DNA of 42,015 nucleotides from positions 1 through 42,015 of the forward strand of contig LKNA01000022.1 of NCBI GenBank assembly GCA_001564065.1. The letters are read 5' to 3'. Below the pieces are notes generated by a model. It saw only the letters and a program-made list of their open reading frames with translations, was not told the DNA's origin and did no database searches. The stretch's first letter is position 1. Each line of letters opens with the position of its first letter. Shown here piece after piece: positions 7,853 to 17,600 of the stretch. A program made the translations under genes and the position numbers. This DNA comes from Chitinophagaceae bacterium T5-Br10_B2g13. GTDB lineage: Bacteria > Bacteroidota > Rhodothermia > Balneolales > Balneolaceae.

Positions 7853-8854
7853 TTATTTGTTCTCAAACTTTTCGTAAGCATCGATAATGTCTCGAACAAG
7901 TTTATGACGAACCACATCTTCCTGGCTTAAATAGACAAAGGAAATACCATCGATGTCTTTAAGAATATTTTGAATAGAAATTAGGCCGGACTCCTGTTTT
8001 TTGGGAAGATCGGTCTGGGTGATGTCTCCTGTAATAATTGCACAGCTGTTAAATCCAATCCGTGTCAAAAACATCTTCATCTGCGTGTTGGTAGCATTCT
8101 GAGCCTCATCTAAAATGACGAATGCATTGTTGAGTGTTCGCCCCCGCATGTAGGCGAGGGGAGCAATTTCAATCGTATTTTTTGCAAGCTGAAACTCAAG
8201 CTTATCAAATTCAATCATCTCTTCCAGGGCATCGTAGAGCGGACGCAAATAGGGATCCACTTTCTCTTTAAGGTCGCCGGGTAAAAAACCAAGATTTTCA
8301 CCTGCTTCAACTGCAGGTCTTGCCAGAATAATTTTTTTAACCTTTCTCTCCTTCAGGGCTTTCACCGCAAGTGCAACAGAAGTATAGGTTTTACCTGTTC
8401 CTGCAGGACCTATGGCAAATAGAATATCATTGGTTTCGGATGCTTTTACAATATTTCTCTGACCCGGAGTTTTGGCAGAAATAGCTTCTCCGGTGTGCGT
8501 GTGAATAATTACATCACCTTTATCTTGCATAAAAGGCTTATGGGATGATATGGAACGACCATCATCCTCGGTTTTGTCTGCCAACGCTAAAAGAGTAGAT
8601 ACGTCCTGAGATTTGATGTTACCTGTTTGCCGGCCAATCGATATCATCTCACTCAATATCTCTTCGATGGCACTTACCTCTGCCTGAGGACCTAATATCT
8701 TGATGCGATTTCCCCTGGCCGTAATTTTGGTGCAGGGAAAAGCCCGGTCCAGTTGATTTAAATGTTCATCACTGAAACCGAGAATGACAACCGGGTCCAG
8801 ATCTTTGATGAAAATTGTTTTTTCAATCAGTTGTTGAGAAGTATCGATAGGAAT
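7853..8854 (-). CDS. phoH: PhoH-family ATPase (RNA-associated), non-canonical start
   Basis: The P-loop ATPase core has GPAGTGKT, a Walker B-like LDEAQN and a SuperFamily-1-like DITQTDLP motif. PhoH proteins are conserved RNA-linked ATPases, often tied to stress and RNA turnover. The first usual start codon in frame is TTG at 8656, which would remove the N-terminal KH-like domain. The frame stays open and clearly PhoH-like upstream of it (IEKTIFIKDLDPVVILGF, RGNRIKILG) as far as a TAA at 8861-8863. No ATG, GTG or TTG exists in that stretch. The best candidate is ATT at 8854, giving 333 residues, the usual family length; CTG at 8830 is the alternative. A sequence error near 8860 is also possible. 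The gene sits 48 bases after rpe. Confidence 0.85.
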   Translation of the reverse strand: MPIDTSQQLIEKTIFIKDLDPVVILGFSDEHLNQLDRAFPCTKITARGNRIKILGPQAEVSAIEEILSEMISIGRQTGNIKSQDVSTLLALADKTEDDGRSISSHKPFMQDKGDVIIHTHTGEAISAKTPGQRNIVKASETNDILFAIGPAGTGKTYTSVALAVKALKERKVKKIILARPAVEAGENLGFLPGDLKEKVDPYLRPLYDALEEMIEFDKLEFQLAKNTIEIAPLAYMRGRTLNNAFVILDEAQNATNTQMKMFLTRIGFNSCAIITGDITQTDLPKKQESGLISIQNILKDIDGISFVYLSQEDVVRHKLVRDIIDAYEKFENK

Positions 8855-8902
8855 AGTTGCTTAAGTTTTTATTTGAATGATTCTTTGTAGTGTCACATTT
8901 AA

Positions 8903-9592
8903 TTAAACTACTTTTTCTGATCCTTTTAAAGCCAGAGACTGCAGTTCGCTGATTCGTTCAGGAATGTCTTCTGCCTTGAAGACGCTACTACCGGCAACCA
9001 GGACATCCACACCAGCTTGAACAAGTTTTGTGATGTTTTTGGTTCCGACACCGCCATCAATTTCTATCAGAAAATCGGTATTTAATTCGCTTCTAATTTC
9101 TTTTAGCTCAGTTACTTTTCTATAACTGGATTCTATAAATGATTGGCCGCCAAACCCCGGGTTGACGCTCATAATCAAGGCAAGATCTACTTCGGGCAGA
9201 ATAGGTTTGAGTAACTCTGTGCTGGTAGCCGGATTAATAACCACACCGGCCATACAGCCATTTTGTTTGATATTCTGTATGGTTCTGTGTAGATGTGGGC
9301 AAGCTTCATAGTGAACGGATATCAAATCAGAACCGGCATCTGCAAAATCCTCTATATATAGATCAGGATTATCAATCATCAAATGAACATCTAAAAATGA
9401 ATCTGGCACAGCTTCCCGAACGGCTCCCACAATTCCGGGTCCATAACTGATATTGGGCACAAAGTGCCCATCCATAATGTCGCAGTGGAACCAATTTATT
9501 ACGGAATCTTTACATGTCTGTAGCTCATCTCCGAGCTTTAAAAAGTCAGCGGCCAGGATGGATGGAGCTAGTATTGGAAGATCAAAATTCAT
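8903..9592 (-). CDS. rpe: Ribulose-phosphate 3-epimerase
   Basis: Interconverts ribulose-5-phosphate and xylulose-5-phosphate in the pentose phosphate pathway. It is a TIM barrel with the family motifs near the N-terminus (PILAPSILAADF), HCDIMDGHFVPNISYGP with metal/catalytic His and Asp, HLMIDNP, MSVNPGFGGQSF and EIDGGV with the second catalytic Asp. I set the start at ATG 9592 (229 residues). This gives the conserved N-terminus and leaves 10 bases after the PASTA gene. A longer start at 9658 would add 22 unrelated residues and overlap that gene. It lies within the long minus-strand operon. Confidence 0.95.
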   Translation of the reverse strand: MNFDLPILAPSILAADFLKLGDELQTCKDSVINWFHCDIMDGHFVPNISYGPGIVGAVREAVPDSFLDVHLMIDNPDLYIEDFADAGSDLISVHYEACPHLHRTIQNIKQNGCMAGVVINPATSTELLKPILPEVDLALIMSVNPGFGGQSFIESSYRKVTELKEIRSELNTDFLIEIDGGVGTKNITKLVQAGVDVLVAGSSVFKAEDIPERISELQSLALKGSEKVV

Positions 9593-9602
9593 TAAGAATT
9601 GA

Positions 9603-10433
9603 TTAGTTGTTTTGAATTTGAGTTGTGTCGGGTGGAATTGTATTTGTGGTGTCGTCAATTACAGCACCTGTTTCAGACTCTTCGCGAGCATCAAACCTTT
9701 CTGATACAATTAGCTGAATGGTTTCACCTTCCGTTAATTCGGGACCGACCGGACTATAAGATAGTACCGTGTTTGGGGTTACATCTCTGGCCGGTTCAAA
9801 CCGGATTTCTCCGACTCTGAGGCCGGCACGCATAATCTGCTGCTGTGCTTCCGACAGGCGTAAACCTTCAACATCTGGTACTTGCACCATTCTTGTTCCA
9901 AGGCCGTCACTAACCACGAGGTTGATGGAAGTGCCACGTGCTACGGTATCTTCGGGAGCAATAGACTGGCGTAAAATTGTATTTCTGAACCGATCTGATT
10001 CATAACTTATCGAGCCAACGGTAAGTCCGTGATTTTCGAGCTGCAGGCGCGCATTTCTATATGATAGATTTACCACGTTTGGAACCACAACTTGCGGGGT
10101 TGTCTCTGTATTAACCGTTAAATAGACTTTGCGGTTTGGCTTAACGAGCTGTTTTGCGGATGGAGATTGATCGATCACATAGTTTGCAGGATAAGCAGAA
10201 TGAGCTCTGCGGTCGTGAATTTCAAATCTCAATCCGAATGATGTTAACAGGTGTTCGGCCTCATCAAGTGAGAGCTTGGTAACATCGGGTACAGTTACCC
10301 CCTCGTTGTAGTTGGTATACTTTGGCATGATGTAGGAATCGAATAGTAGTACAATGATGATTCCTGCGGTTATCAATCCTGCCAGTGAGATGTAAAGCGT
10401 TTTATTTTTTAACAGTGCAAGTAAAGTTTTCAT
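9603..10433 (-). CDS. Membrane-anchored protein with three PASTA domains
   Basis: A 276-residue protein. A short cytoplasmic tail is followed by one membrane helix (~14-31) and three PASTA repeats (~45-108, 115-175, 183-245). Each repeat opens with a V-P-(D/N)-V motif and contains the alternating Glu/Leu helix and a final strand such as IQLIVS. The C-terminus is acidic and Thr-rich. PASTA domains bind peptidoglycan fragments or act as spacers in the periplasm; in Ser/Thr kinases and PBPs they sense the wall. No kinase or transpeptidase domain is present here. This kinase-free form is common in Bacteroidota relatives, and its role is not settled. It lies 29 bases after the DUF5683-like gene and 10 before rpe. 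Confidence 0.88.
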   Translation of the reverse strand: MKTLLALLKNKTLYISLAGLITAGIIIVLLFDSYIMPKYTNYNEGVTVPDVTKLSLDEAEHLLTSFGLRFEIHDRRAHSAYPANYVIDQSPSAKQLVKPNRKVYLTVNTETTPQVVVPNVVNLSYRNARLQLENHGLTVGSISYESDRFRNTILRQSIAPEDTVARGTSINLVVSDGLGTRMVQVPDVEGLRLSEAQQQIMRAGLRVGEIRFEPARDVTPNTVLSYSPVGPELTEGETIQLIVSERFDAREESETGAVIDDTTNTIPPDTTQIQNN

Positions 10434-10462
10434 GGGTGGAAAATACGATTTTCAATCTGATG

Positions 10463-11419
10463 TTAGAAACGAACTGTCATACTAATTTGTCGGCCGGGCG
10501 CTATACTTGGAGTAGCTTCAACCCGATTTTGTTTCAGCTGAACCGTAAAGAGCGCATCAAAGGCAGAAGCAACGTGATTTGCAATTAAAAGCATCTGAAA
10601 TGTTCTTCCGGTTCTGTACAGATCATTAAAACGTTCAGCATCATCGGCAAATTGCCAGAAAAGCGGGCTGGCGTAGGCTCCGTTTCGGTCAAAAAAATAG
10701 CGCTGATTGAAATCACTACCGGTGTGGCCAAGCTGATCGTGAAAATCGTGATAATCTCTCCACCCGGCCTGATATTGATAGTATTTAGCAATCAGCTCGT
10801 AGTATTGCTGGGACCCGTAAGCCGGAAGAGAGTGAGAGAAATTATTGGCTGACTGATCGTCGGTTGTCATATAGCGAGTATTGCGTTCTGCATTTCGCAG
10901 AATGTTAATATCAACAGCATTCCAATCAACATCAGTATCAAAAGCGGGAGTCAATCCGGAAACTTCATCATGTAGTTCACTTATATACGGATTGGATAGA
11001 TTGTGAACTGAGTGATATTCAATAAGCCACTGTGCATACTGCACAACACTCCAGTTTTGATCAGCATTACGCTCGTAGTTACGTTCTCCTCTGGCACCGC
11101 GGTTTCGGTAATCTAGAGCAAGAATAATAGCTGTTGCCTCTATGGCGGCGAATAAGCCTGCTCGAACCCAGTTTCCATTTATGGCCTGGGCTGATCCGGG
11201 AAGTATCGCAGAGCTTAAGAATGAAAGCCCGGGGCTATTCCGAACCGAACTAAAAACTGAAGGATTGTCAGCGCTGTAAAAGTTATTGGTAAAGGCCGGC
11301 TCTATCAGGTCATATTTATTGAAATCAGATGACTCTGCTCGCAGTTCATCCTCTGACTGCTGAGCAAAACTAAAACAGGGTATCAAAAATAGATAGAGGA
11401 ATATGTAGGTGCCTTTCAT
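10463..11419 (-). CDS. DUF5683-like exported protein
   Basis: A 318-residue protein with a signal peptide (hydrophobic core ~5-17, cleavage probably after Phe-Ala at ~19). The segment LSSAILPGSAQAINGNWVRAGLFAAIEATAI resembles the small membrane/outer-membrane domain DUF5683, where a proline-glycine turn precedes a Trp-rich hydrophobic hairpin. A second hydrophobic stretch (FQMLLIANHVASAFDALF) lies near the C-terminus, which ends with Phe as many outer-membrane proteins do. The middle is rich in Tyr, Asn and Asp. Function unknown. Its start overlaps the stop of the large barrel protein by 4 bases, so the two are translationally coupled and may form an envelope assembly together. Confidence 0.7.
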   Translation of the reverse strand: MKGTYIFLYLFLIPCFSFAQQSEDELRAESSDFNKYDLIEPAFTNNFYSADNPSVFSSVRNSPGLSFLSSAILPGSAQAINGNWVRAGLFAAIEATAIILALDYRNRGARGERNYERNADQNWSVVQYAQWLIEYHSVHNLSNPYISELHDEVSGLTPAFDTDVDWNAVDINILRNAERNTRYMTTDDQSANNFSHSLPAYGSQQYYELIAKYYQYQAGWRDYHDFHDQLGHTGSDFNQRYFFDRNGAYASPLFWQFADDAERFNDLYRTGRTFQMLLIANHVASAFDALFTVQLKQNRVEATPSIAPGRQISMTVRF

Positions 11420-14400
11420 AACAGGTCAAAATCAAAAGTTAAACCAAAGTAGAAGAGGATTTCCCTGCCATAGCGAACAGTCTCGCGATCCTGAGTAGTG
11501 ACAAATTGCGACGGTAAGTTAACATCAAACCGGTTCAATCCATATGAGGTGTTTATGAAAAATTTCATTGGGAAAAGATAGGCATTGTTGAATGCAAATC
11601 GCAGTTCTGCACCAACTCCGGATTTTAGATTATTGCCGATATTTAGCGGCCCGCCCCACCCGTTACCGGTTTCAGCATAAAGGTGAGCGTAGAGTTTATC
11701 CAGAGAGTACGCGCCAATTTGTTGATTGATACGCTGTATCAAAGGTGTGATGTAGGATGTGCGTATGTATGCTGTTCTTTGCCCGCCAATGGCAAAAAAT
11801 GGGTAAGAACGGAGTCCGGCAAGTCCGCCGCTGTAGTCCAGATAGAAGTAGTCTTCAGGGTTATTCAGATAGGTGAATGCCCTGGAAGTGATAAGGCCTG
11901 TTGACTGTTCTGTAATCGAAAATCCATACTGACCTCTCCATTCAAGGGAGTGATTTCTCTCACTTTCATAAATCGGAGCCAGTGTACCTTCTTCAAGTTC
12001 AAAACGGTCAAGAAGCCGTCCCGGTTGAAATTTATAAATAAATGAACTCTTGATTCCTTCAGGGGCGATATCCGAGTGCCGGGTGGGTTCTACGAGCTCT
12101 GCATGGTAGGCGGCCGAAAAAGTAGTTCCTCTGAAATATTCTGATGAGGAACCCGGTATAAATTCCTGATACTCCTCAGAGTAAAACCCATCACTCGAAA
12201 CAGAATACGGAGAATAGGAAGCTCCCAACTCCAGTAAACTCCATCGGTTTAATTTACTTCGAAGAAACAGATTGGCTTCCCAAATAGAGTAGCGGGTATC
12301 AATTCGTCGTGTTTCCGGCAGGCAGGAAGTGCATCTGAACTCTTCGAACTCAAGACCGTTTTTCACGTTTCTCTTTAAATTATAGAGCTCTATTGATATG
12401 GTGGGAGACCAGCTTCGCTCGATAAATGGTAGCCCTCGATGTTCGGCAATAAAGAATAGATCTCTATCCAGGTTATTAATTCTTGCGGGTGTAAAGAAAT
12501 CTCCCAACCCATCAGCGGGTCTGGATCCAATACCTAAAAGTGCTCCGGCAAAAAGAGAGATATTTTCAGTTACATCCCTTGTGGAGAAATAGGCACCAAC
12601 CTTTAGATCGCGCCACAGGTTTTCGGATAGATCTCCAAATCTGCCCGAACGAATCAATGCACCGTTTCCGCCTTTTAATTTGGAGTAGTTGTCGAACCGC
12701 ACAACAGGAAATATAGAGAGTCCGGTGGTTGTTTCGCTGTATTCATCAATCTGGTATTCAAAATCAGACTTTGCCTCGTTATCAGCAGTGAAGAGATTTA
12801 TTTGATCACCATCCGAAAGCTCAAAAATATGATTTAATTGAACTCTATTTGTGATCAAATCCGTTTTGGTGATTTTGTATCCATTAGATCTGTACTCAGC
12901 CATGTAGAGTTCATTCTGAAAAACGTAAGGCATAAAAGCTCCGCCCAGCACGTCTGTAACCTGTTCGACCTGTTCGGACTTTAAATGAACTCTGTAAATA
13001 TTAAAAATTCCGGTTATATCGGATGAGAAATAGAGATACTCATCATTGCTATCAACCCACGGATCTCTGAAATCGATATATCTGCTTTCAAAAACAGAAT
13101 CAACACTTTTATCGCTGATGGAGTAGAGGTAGATGTTCCGGTTTGACCGGCGAGCTGCAGAAAAATAGATATTACTTCCGTCTGCACTCCAGACAGGCGA
13201 ATGGATAGTTTCGCCACTTTTAAAATTGGTAAGTACTTCACTTTCTCCCGACTCTATATCTACCAAAACAAGGTTTTGGGTTCCTTCCGAAAATTGTACA
13301 GCTGCCACCTTATCTGATTCTGGATGCCATGCGGGATCTTGCAATCTTCCATTAAATGTCAGTTGTCTGCTTGATTGCTCATCAATGTTGTAGATATAGA
13401 GATCGTTGTACGTTTCACCAAATCGGTTTTTATCAGCACGGCTGTAGATGATTTTATTTCCATCAGGTGAGAATGAGAATCTACTGCTAATAAAATCGAG
13501 ACCGGCATTTGTGGTAAATCCGTGTGAAAATTGGTAACTCTGCCCGGCAGAAAAGGATTGGTCTGAACTGAGATCGTCAACCTCGGTGAGGCTATCATTT
13601 TGGACTAAAACAAGTGTATTACGAGCATAATCTCGTCCCCTGTTGGAAAGATATGCGAAATGTTCTCCATTTGGACTGTACTGTGGATGAAAATTGAAAA
13701 AGCCTTCAGGCTCAATCTTCGTAGATTCGGTCTCTGTTTGATTTAGTTGTGAGTACTCATTCTGCTTCTGGTTGATCCACTCCTTAAACAGCTGTTCACC
13801 GGAAAATCCGGTAACGGATTCTATCGTTTTACTGAAATTTTGATGTTTGCCATCCGCCGAAGCAGAGGTAATATCAGCCAGTATTTTTTCTCCAAATCTG
13901 TCAGCTAGATAAATTGTAAATCCAAACCCCTGGTTGTAAACAAGTTCACGCTCCAGGCTAGTTTTTGAACTGAAGTGTCCCATTTCCGTAAAGCTGAGAA
14001 AAGAGTCTGACAGAACTGATGAGCGAAGAAGCATATCTCTGTGGCTGTCCCAGTAATCATACTCCATTCCTGTACGCTGGTATTGTGCTGTTCCCTCTGC
14101 AAACCAGGCGGGAATACTAACAGTTGCAAATGGCAGGGTTATCACACCTTTGGGAAAACCGTATAAAACATCGGGTCGTCGAACATCTTCATAAGAAAGC
14201 CATTGAAAATAGATAGCCGGTATTTGACTGCTTCTTCTCATAGAAGCTCCCAGCTGCACCATGTGTGTAAACTCATGAGTAATTACATTTTCAAGCCAGT
14301 CATGCGTGCCTCTTAAGGGCGTGTCTAAAGCTGGAGTCCAGATTTCAATCTTGTTGTCAAAGAAGAATGCTGCGCCATTAGAAAAATCTTCTCTTTCTCT

Positions 14401-14685
14401 TAACACAATACTTATTCTCCGGTCAGGAGTGTAATTATAGAGCTCTGTAATGGGTTTGTAGATTGAATCGGCAATGATTGCTGCTTGCTGTGCACTCCAT
14501 TCACTCCCTTCCTGAAAATGGATGGAGAAGTGTTGACTTTCTATAGTAAACCAGGGTAAATGGTTATGTGGATAGTCGTAAAATTGTGGGGAGGACTGAG
14601 AATATGTGCTACTCAACAATCCTGTGAGAACGAATATAGCTGCAAGGAAAGCGGATCTAATTCGATATGTGTTTAAACTTGTCAT
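11416..14685 (-). CDS. Zinc-protease / TolB-like propeller / outer-membrane barrel protein
   Basis: A 1089-residue exported protein (signal peptide ~1-30). Residues ~40-300 form a gluzincin-like domain with HEFTH at 137-141 and a likely third zinc ligand Glu197 in AWFAEGTAQY, so this protease site looks intact. Residues ~320-640 hold repeated PD40/WD40-like TolB propeller blades, such as FHPQYSPNGEHFAYLSNRGRD-type segments and DPAWHPESDKVAAV. From ~700 to the end there is a beta-barrel-like region rich in alternating aromatic strands that finishes in FDFDLL. The layout suggests a protease and propeller held at the outer membrane. It abuts the M6-like gene with no spacer and overlaps the DUF5683-like gene by 4 bases. 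The substrate is unknown. Confidence 0.82.
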   Translation of the reverse strand: MTSLNTYRIRSAFLAAIFVLTGLLSSTYSQSSPQFYDYPHNHLPWFTIESQHFSIHFQEGSEWSAQQAAIIADSIYKPITELYNYTPDRRISIVLREREDFSNGAAFFFDNKIEIWTPALDTPLRGTHDWLENVITHEFTHMVQLGASMRRSSQIPAIYFQWLSYEDVRRPDVLYGFPKGVITLPFATVSIPAWFAEGTAQYQRTGMEYDYWDSHRDMLLRSSVLSDSFLSFTEMGHFSSKTSLERELVYNQGFGFTIYLADRFGEKILADITSASADGKHQNFSKTIESVTGFSGEQLFKEWINQKQNEYSQLNQTETESTKIEPEGFFNFHPQYSPNGEHFAYLSNRGRDYARNTLVLVQNDSLTEVDDLSSDQSFSAGQSYQFSHGFTTNAGLDFISSRFSFSPDGNKIIYSRADKNRFGETYNDLYIYNIDEQSSRQLTFNGRLQDPAWHPESDKVAAVQFSEGTQNLVLVDIESGESEVLTNFKSGETIHSPVWSADGSNIYFSAARRSNRNIYLYSISDKSVDSVFESRYIDFRDPWVDSNDEYLYFSSDITGIFNIYRVHLKSEQVEQVTDVLGGAFMPYVFQNELYMAEYRSNGYKITKTDLITNRVQLNHIFELSDGDQINLFTADNEAKSDFEYQIDEYSETTTGLSIFPVVRFDNYSKLKGGNGALIRSGRFGDLSENLWRDLKVGAYFSTRDVTENISLFAGALLGIGSRPADGLGDFFTPARINNLDRDLFFIAEHRGLPFIERSWSPTISIELYNLKRNVKNGLEFEEFRCTSCLPETRRIDTRYSIWEANLFLRSKLNRWSLLELGASYSPYSVSSDGFYSEEYQEFIPGSSSEYFRGTTFSAAYHAELVEPTRHSDIAPEGIKSSFIYKFQPGRLLDRFELEEGTLAPIYESERNHSLEWRGQYGFSITEQSTGLITSRAFTYLNNPEDYFYLDYSGGLAGLRSYPFFAIGGQRTAYIRTSYITPLIQRINQQIGAYSLDKLYAHLYAETGNGWGGPLNIGNNLKSGVGAELRFAFNNAYLFPMKFFINTSYGLNRFDVNLPSQFVTTQDRETVRYGREILFYFGLTFDFDLL

Positions 14686-17600
14686 CTACTTTGTAATGGC
14701 AATTTGCACAAGTTTACTCTCTTTTTTACCGTCTTTCTCAACCGTAATCAGGGCAATATAACCTCCGCTGGCCCACGAAGATGTATCAACGGAAATTTCT
14801 TCTACAGAAATGCCGCGGCTTTCAATCTTACGGCTATAAATGGTCCGTCCGCTCAACGTCGATATTTGAATTTGCACTTCAGCCGGTCCGTTGGTTTGAA
14901 AGCGAATATTTGTACTGTTCTGTGCAGGGTTAGGCCAGTTATAGGTTTCAGTTTTGTTTAACAATCCAAAATCAGGAGCCTGATGTTGACCGCTGTTGAT
15001 AAATACAGAACTTTTATTGTTTAACTGATTGCCGTATAGAGAGCCCCATCTGATATCCCGCATTTCAGGAAACTCCCAAATTTTCAGATCTCTGGCCGGC
15101 CCAACTGCTGCAATATACTGTTCAATCAGTAAAGGGCTAATAATTTGATCATTAAGTTCACGGACTCCTCCAACAAGCAGCGGAAATCCATCCAATAATT
15201 CTCCATCGGGTTGATAGGCAAAAAGGTTTAAGGATGATTCGGTAAACCCGGCTACAACGATATTTAAGCTTCCATCTCCATTTAGATCGGAAACCAGGGG
15301 AGTAGCAGTGAAAGTTACTCCCTCAGGCGGATGAATGGGGAAATAGTCTAAAATTGCACCATTCCGGTTTAGGCCGATTAAAGCGTTCAGTTCATGGTCA
15401 ATCAACAGGAAATCGGGTAACTCGTTGTTTGTAAAGTCAAGAATGGCCGGCCGTTTAAGAGAACTACTGCTATAGAGAGGGTTTGGTGTGCTGTATTGAT
15501 CTTCAGGTGAAAACAGTTTCAGGGATTTATCTTCAACAAGTAAAAAGAGAGGAGGATTGTTCTCCTTTTCAATAATTGAAATGTATGTTCTTTGATAGAT
15601 GTCATCGATAAAAAGTGAATGCTCTGCCGTACCGCCAGGATAGTGAATCAACAGGCCTTGCTGTGTTAACTCTGCTGAATATCCGCCGCTACTTTTAGTT
15701 CTGAATATGGTTTGATCCGGAGTTGATTCGGTTGACTCACTGTCAAGATTAAATCGATGTGGGGCTCCGTCCAGATCGATAATATTTGGTTCTACGATGC
15801 TCAAATTTCCCCGATTCACCGGCACGGGATATTCATCAACACTTACGAGCCCAACACCGGAAAGATCGATGGAAATTAATGGCATAATCTCCTGAACGGT
15901 TGAAGGGTTTGGCGAGGTGTACATCAGATTGTTGTTTGAATTATAGACCGGCTGCTGATAAGTGCTGAGTTCAGTAAATGGTGCGGAAAGCTCCTGAGTT
16001 TCTACATTGAACTTCTGGAGGCCATTCTTACCGGGAATAATCAGTTGTTGATTTCCACTCTGGACAACAGAAAAAAGTGAAAGAGGGTAGGAGTTCCAGT
16101 ATTGATCTGCACCGGGTGTAAATGTTTCTACGGATAAGTCTGACCGATTGGTTTTTAATTGATAAAGATCACTGTAGGGTTCAGTAGGCCTGATTCTGAA
16201 GGTTGCATCTGGCAGGTTATCAGAAAATTCAAAAAGCTCAAATGGGGGTATAGCTCCTGAGTTGCTTCTGTTGGGTGGTGTTGTGTCGGGCCCGAAGCGA
16301 TTTTCATACAGGATAATTGTTCCGGTTTGAGTTATCACTCTGGAGTTGTTTCCACTCCACCAAAAATCAAAAGGGGAGCCATTGGCCTCATTTTGAAAAA
16401 GCCCTATCGATACCGGTCTTCCAATATCCTGAGCTCCATCTGCTTCTATAAGTTTAACTCCTTTCTGATCCGGAATGCTGTTCACTCCTTCATTTTGAGT
16501 GAGTCTCTTCTGTATGATCGATTCATCGATGTGCCAGATTAAAATACCTCCGTTTAGCTCTCTGTTTCCCTCTTCATCCAGGCCGCCGGGTAATGAAAAG
16601 TCAAAATTGCTCACATTGGTAATTACACCGGGTTCTAATAACTCATCAAAGCCGCTGTGCTGATTTGTGAAAGCTATATCGCTGTTTGTAAAGACCTGCT
16701 CAACGGTTGTTCCGTCAGCCTTTCGAACAGAGAGAGTTACCCCTTCACCCTTTGGGTCTCGGTGGCGATTTTCAATGAGATAATACTCTGTTGACGACAA
16801 ATGAACCTTGGAAATACTGTTTGAGCGTACTTCAGATACAGCAGGTATATCTATACTGACTTCTTGATCAACAGGAACGGTAAACGGTTCAACCCATCCA
16901 AAATAATATTTTTCCCAGGCAGACATTTCGGGAGGGAAGAGGCCGTTATACGCAAAGATTCCTGCTCCGTCCATCAATCCAAATCGTCCGATACCGGACT
17001 CACCGGTTTCTGTATTGAACAGATCCGGTAATCCTAAGTGACTTCCAATTTGCGCGGTAAGCATTCCGTTGATGGACAAAGGTAAAACGAAACGGTTCCC
17101 GGTAATATCTTCTCCTGAACGGCTCAATGTTCTGGGCACAATGAGACTGTTAGTTACGAGTACATTTCCATTCTGTATCGGGAAACCGGCAAATGAGGGT
17201 TCGTCCAGCATGTTAGAAAGAGCTTCCTTGCTAAGATAGACAGACGGGATATCCTGGGGAGTTCTGTCTAAGGTAGTACCTGTTAATTCGATGTCTCTGC
17301 CTATTCCGGCATGGAAAATCACAAAAGCGATATTATCTCCGGGTTGGATTTTTGGAATCTGTATATCCCATTCAGCCACAGAATTCCATACCTCCCGGGT
17401 TAACACAGAAAGTTGAGATAAATCCGGCTCTTCCCCGATAGGCGAGTAGTAGGACATATCCTGTTCAAGCCGCAGTATATCCGGCAGAACCTGGTAGTCA
17501 ATCTCCAGTGTACCATTCGACATTCTCTCGAAATAATTTTTACTAAATTCGAGATGTGCCTCAAAATAGGATTGGTTATGAGGCAGTGCGTCAACAGGAG

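Noticed and set aside
9593..9658. N-terminal extension of rpe
   Set aside because: It would overlap the PASTA gene and precede the conserved family start at 9592.
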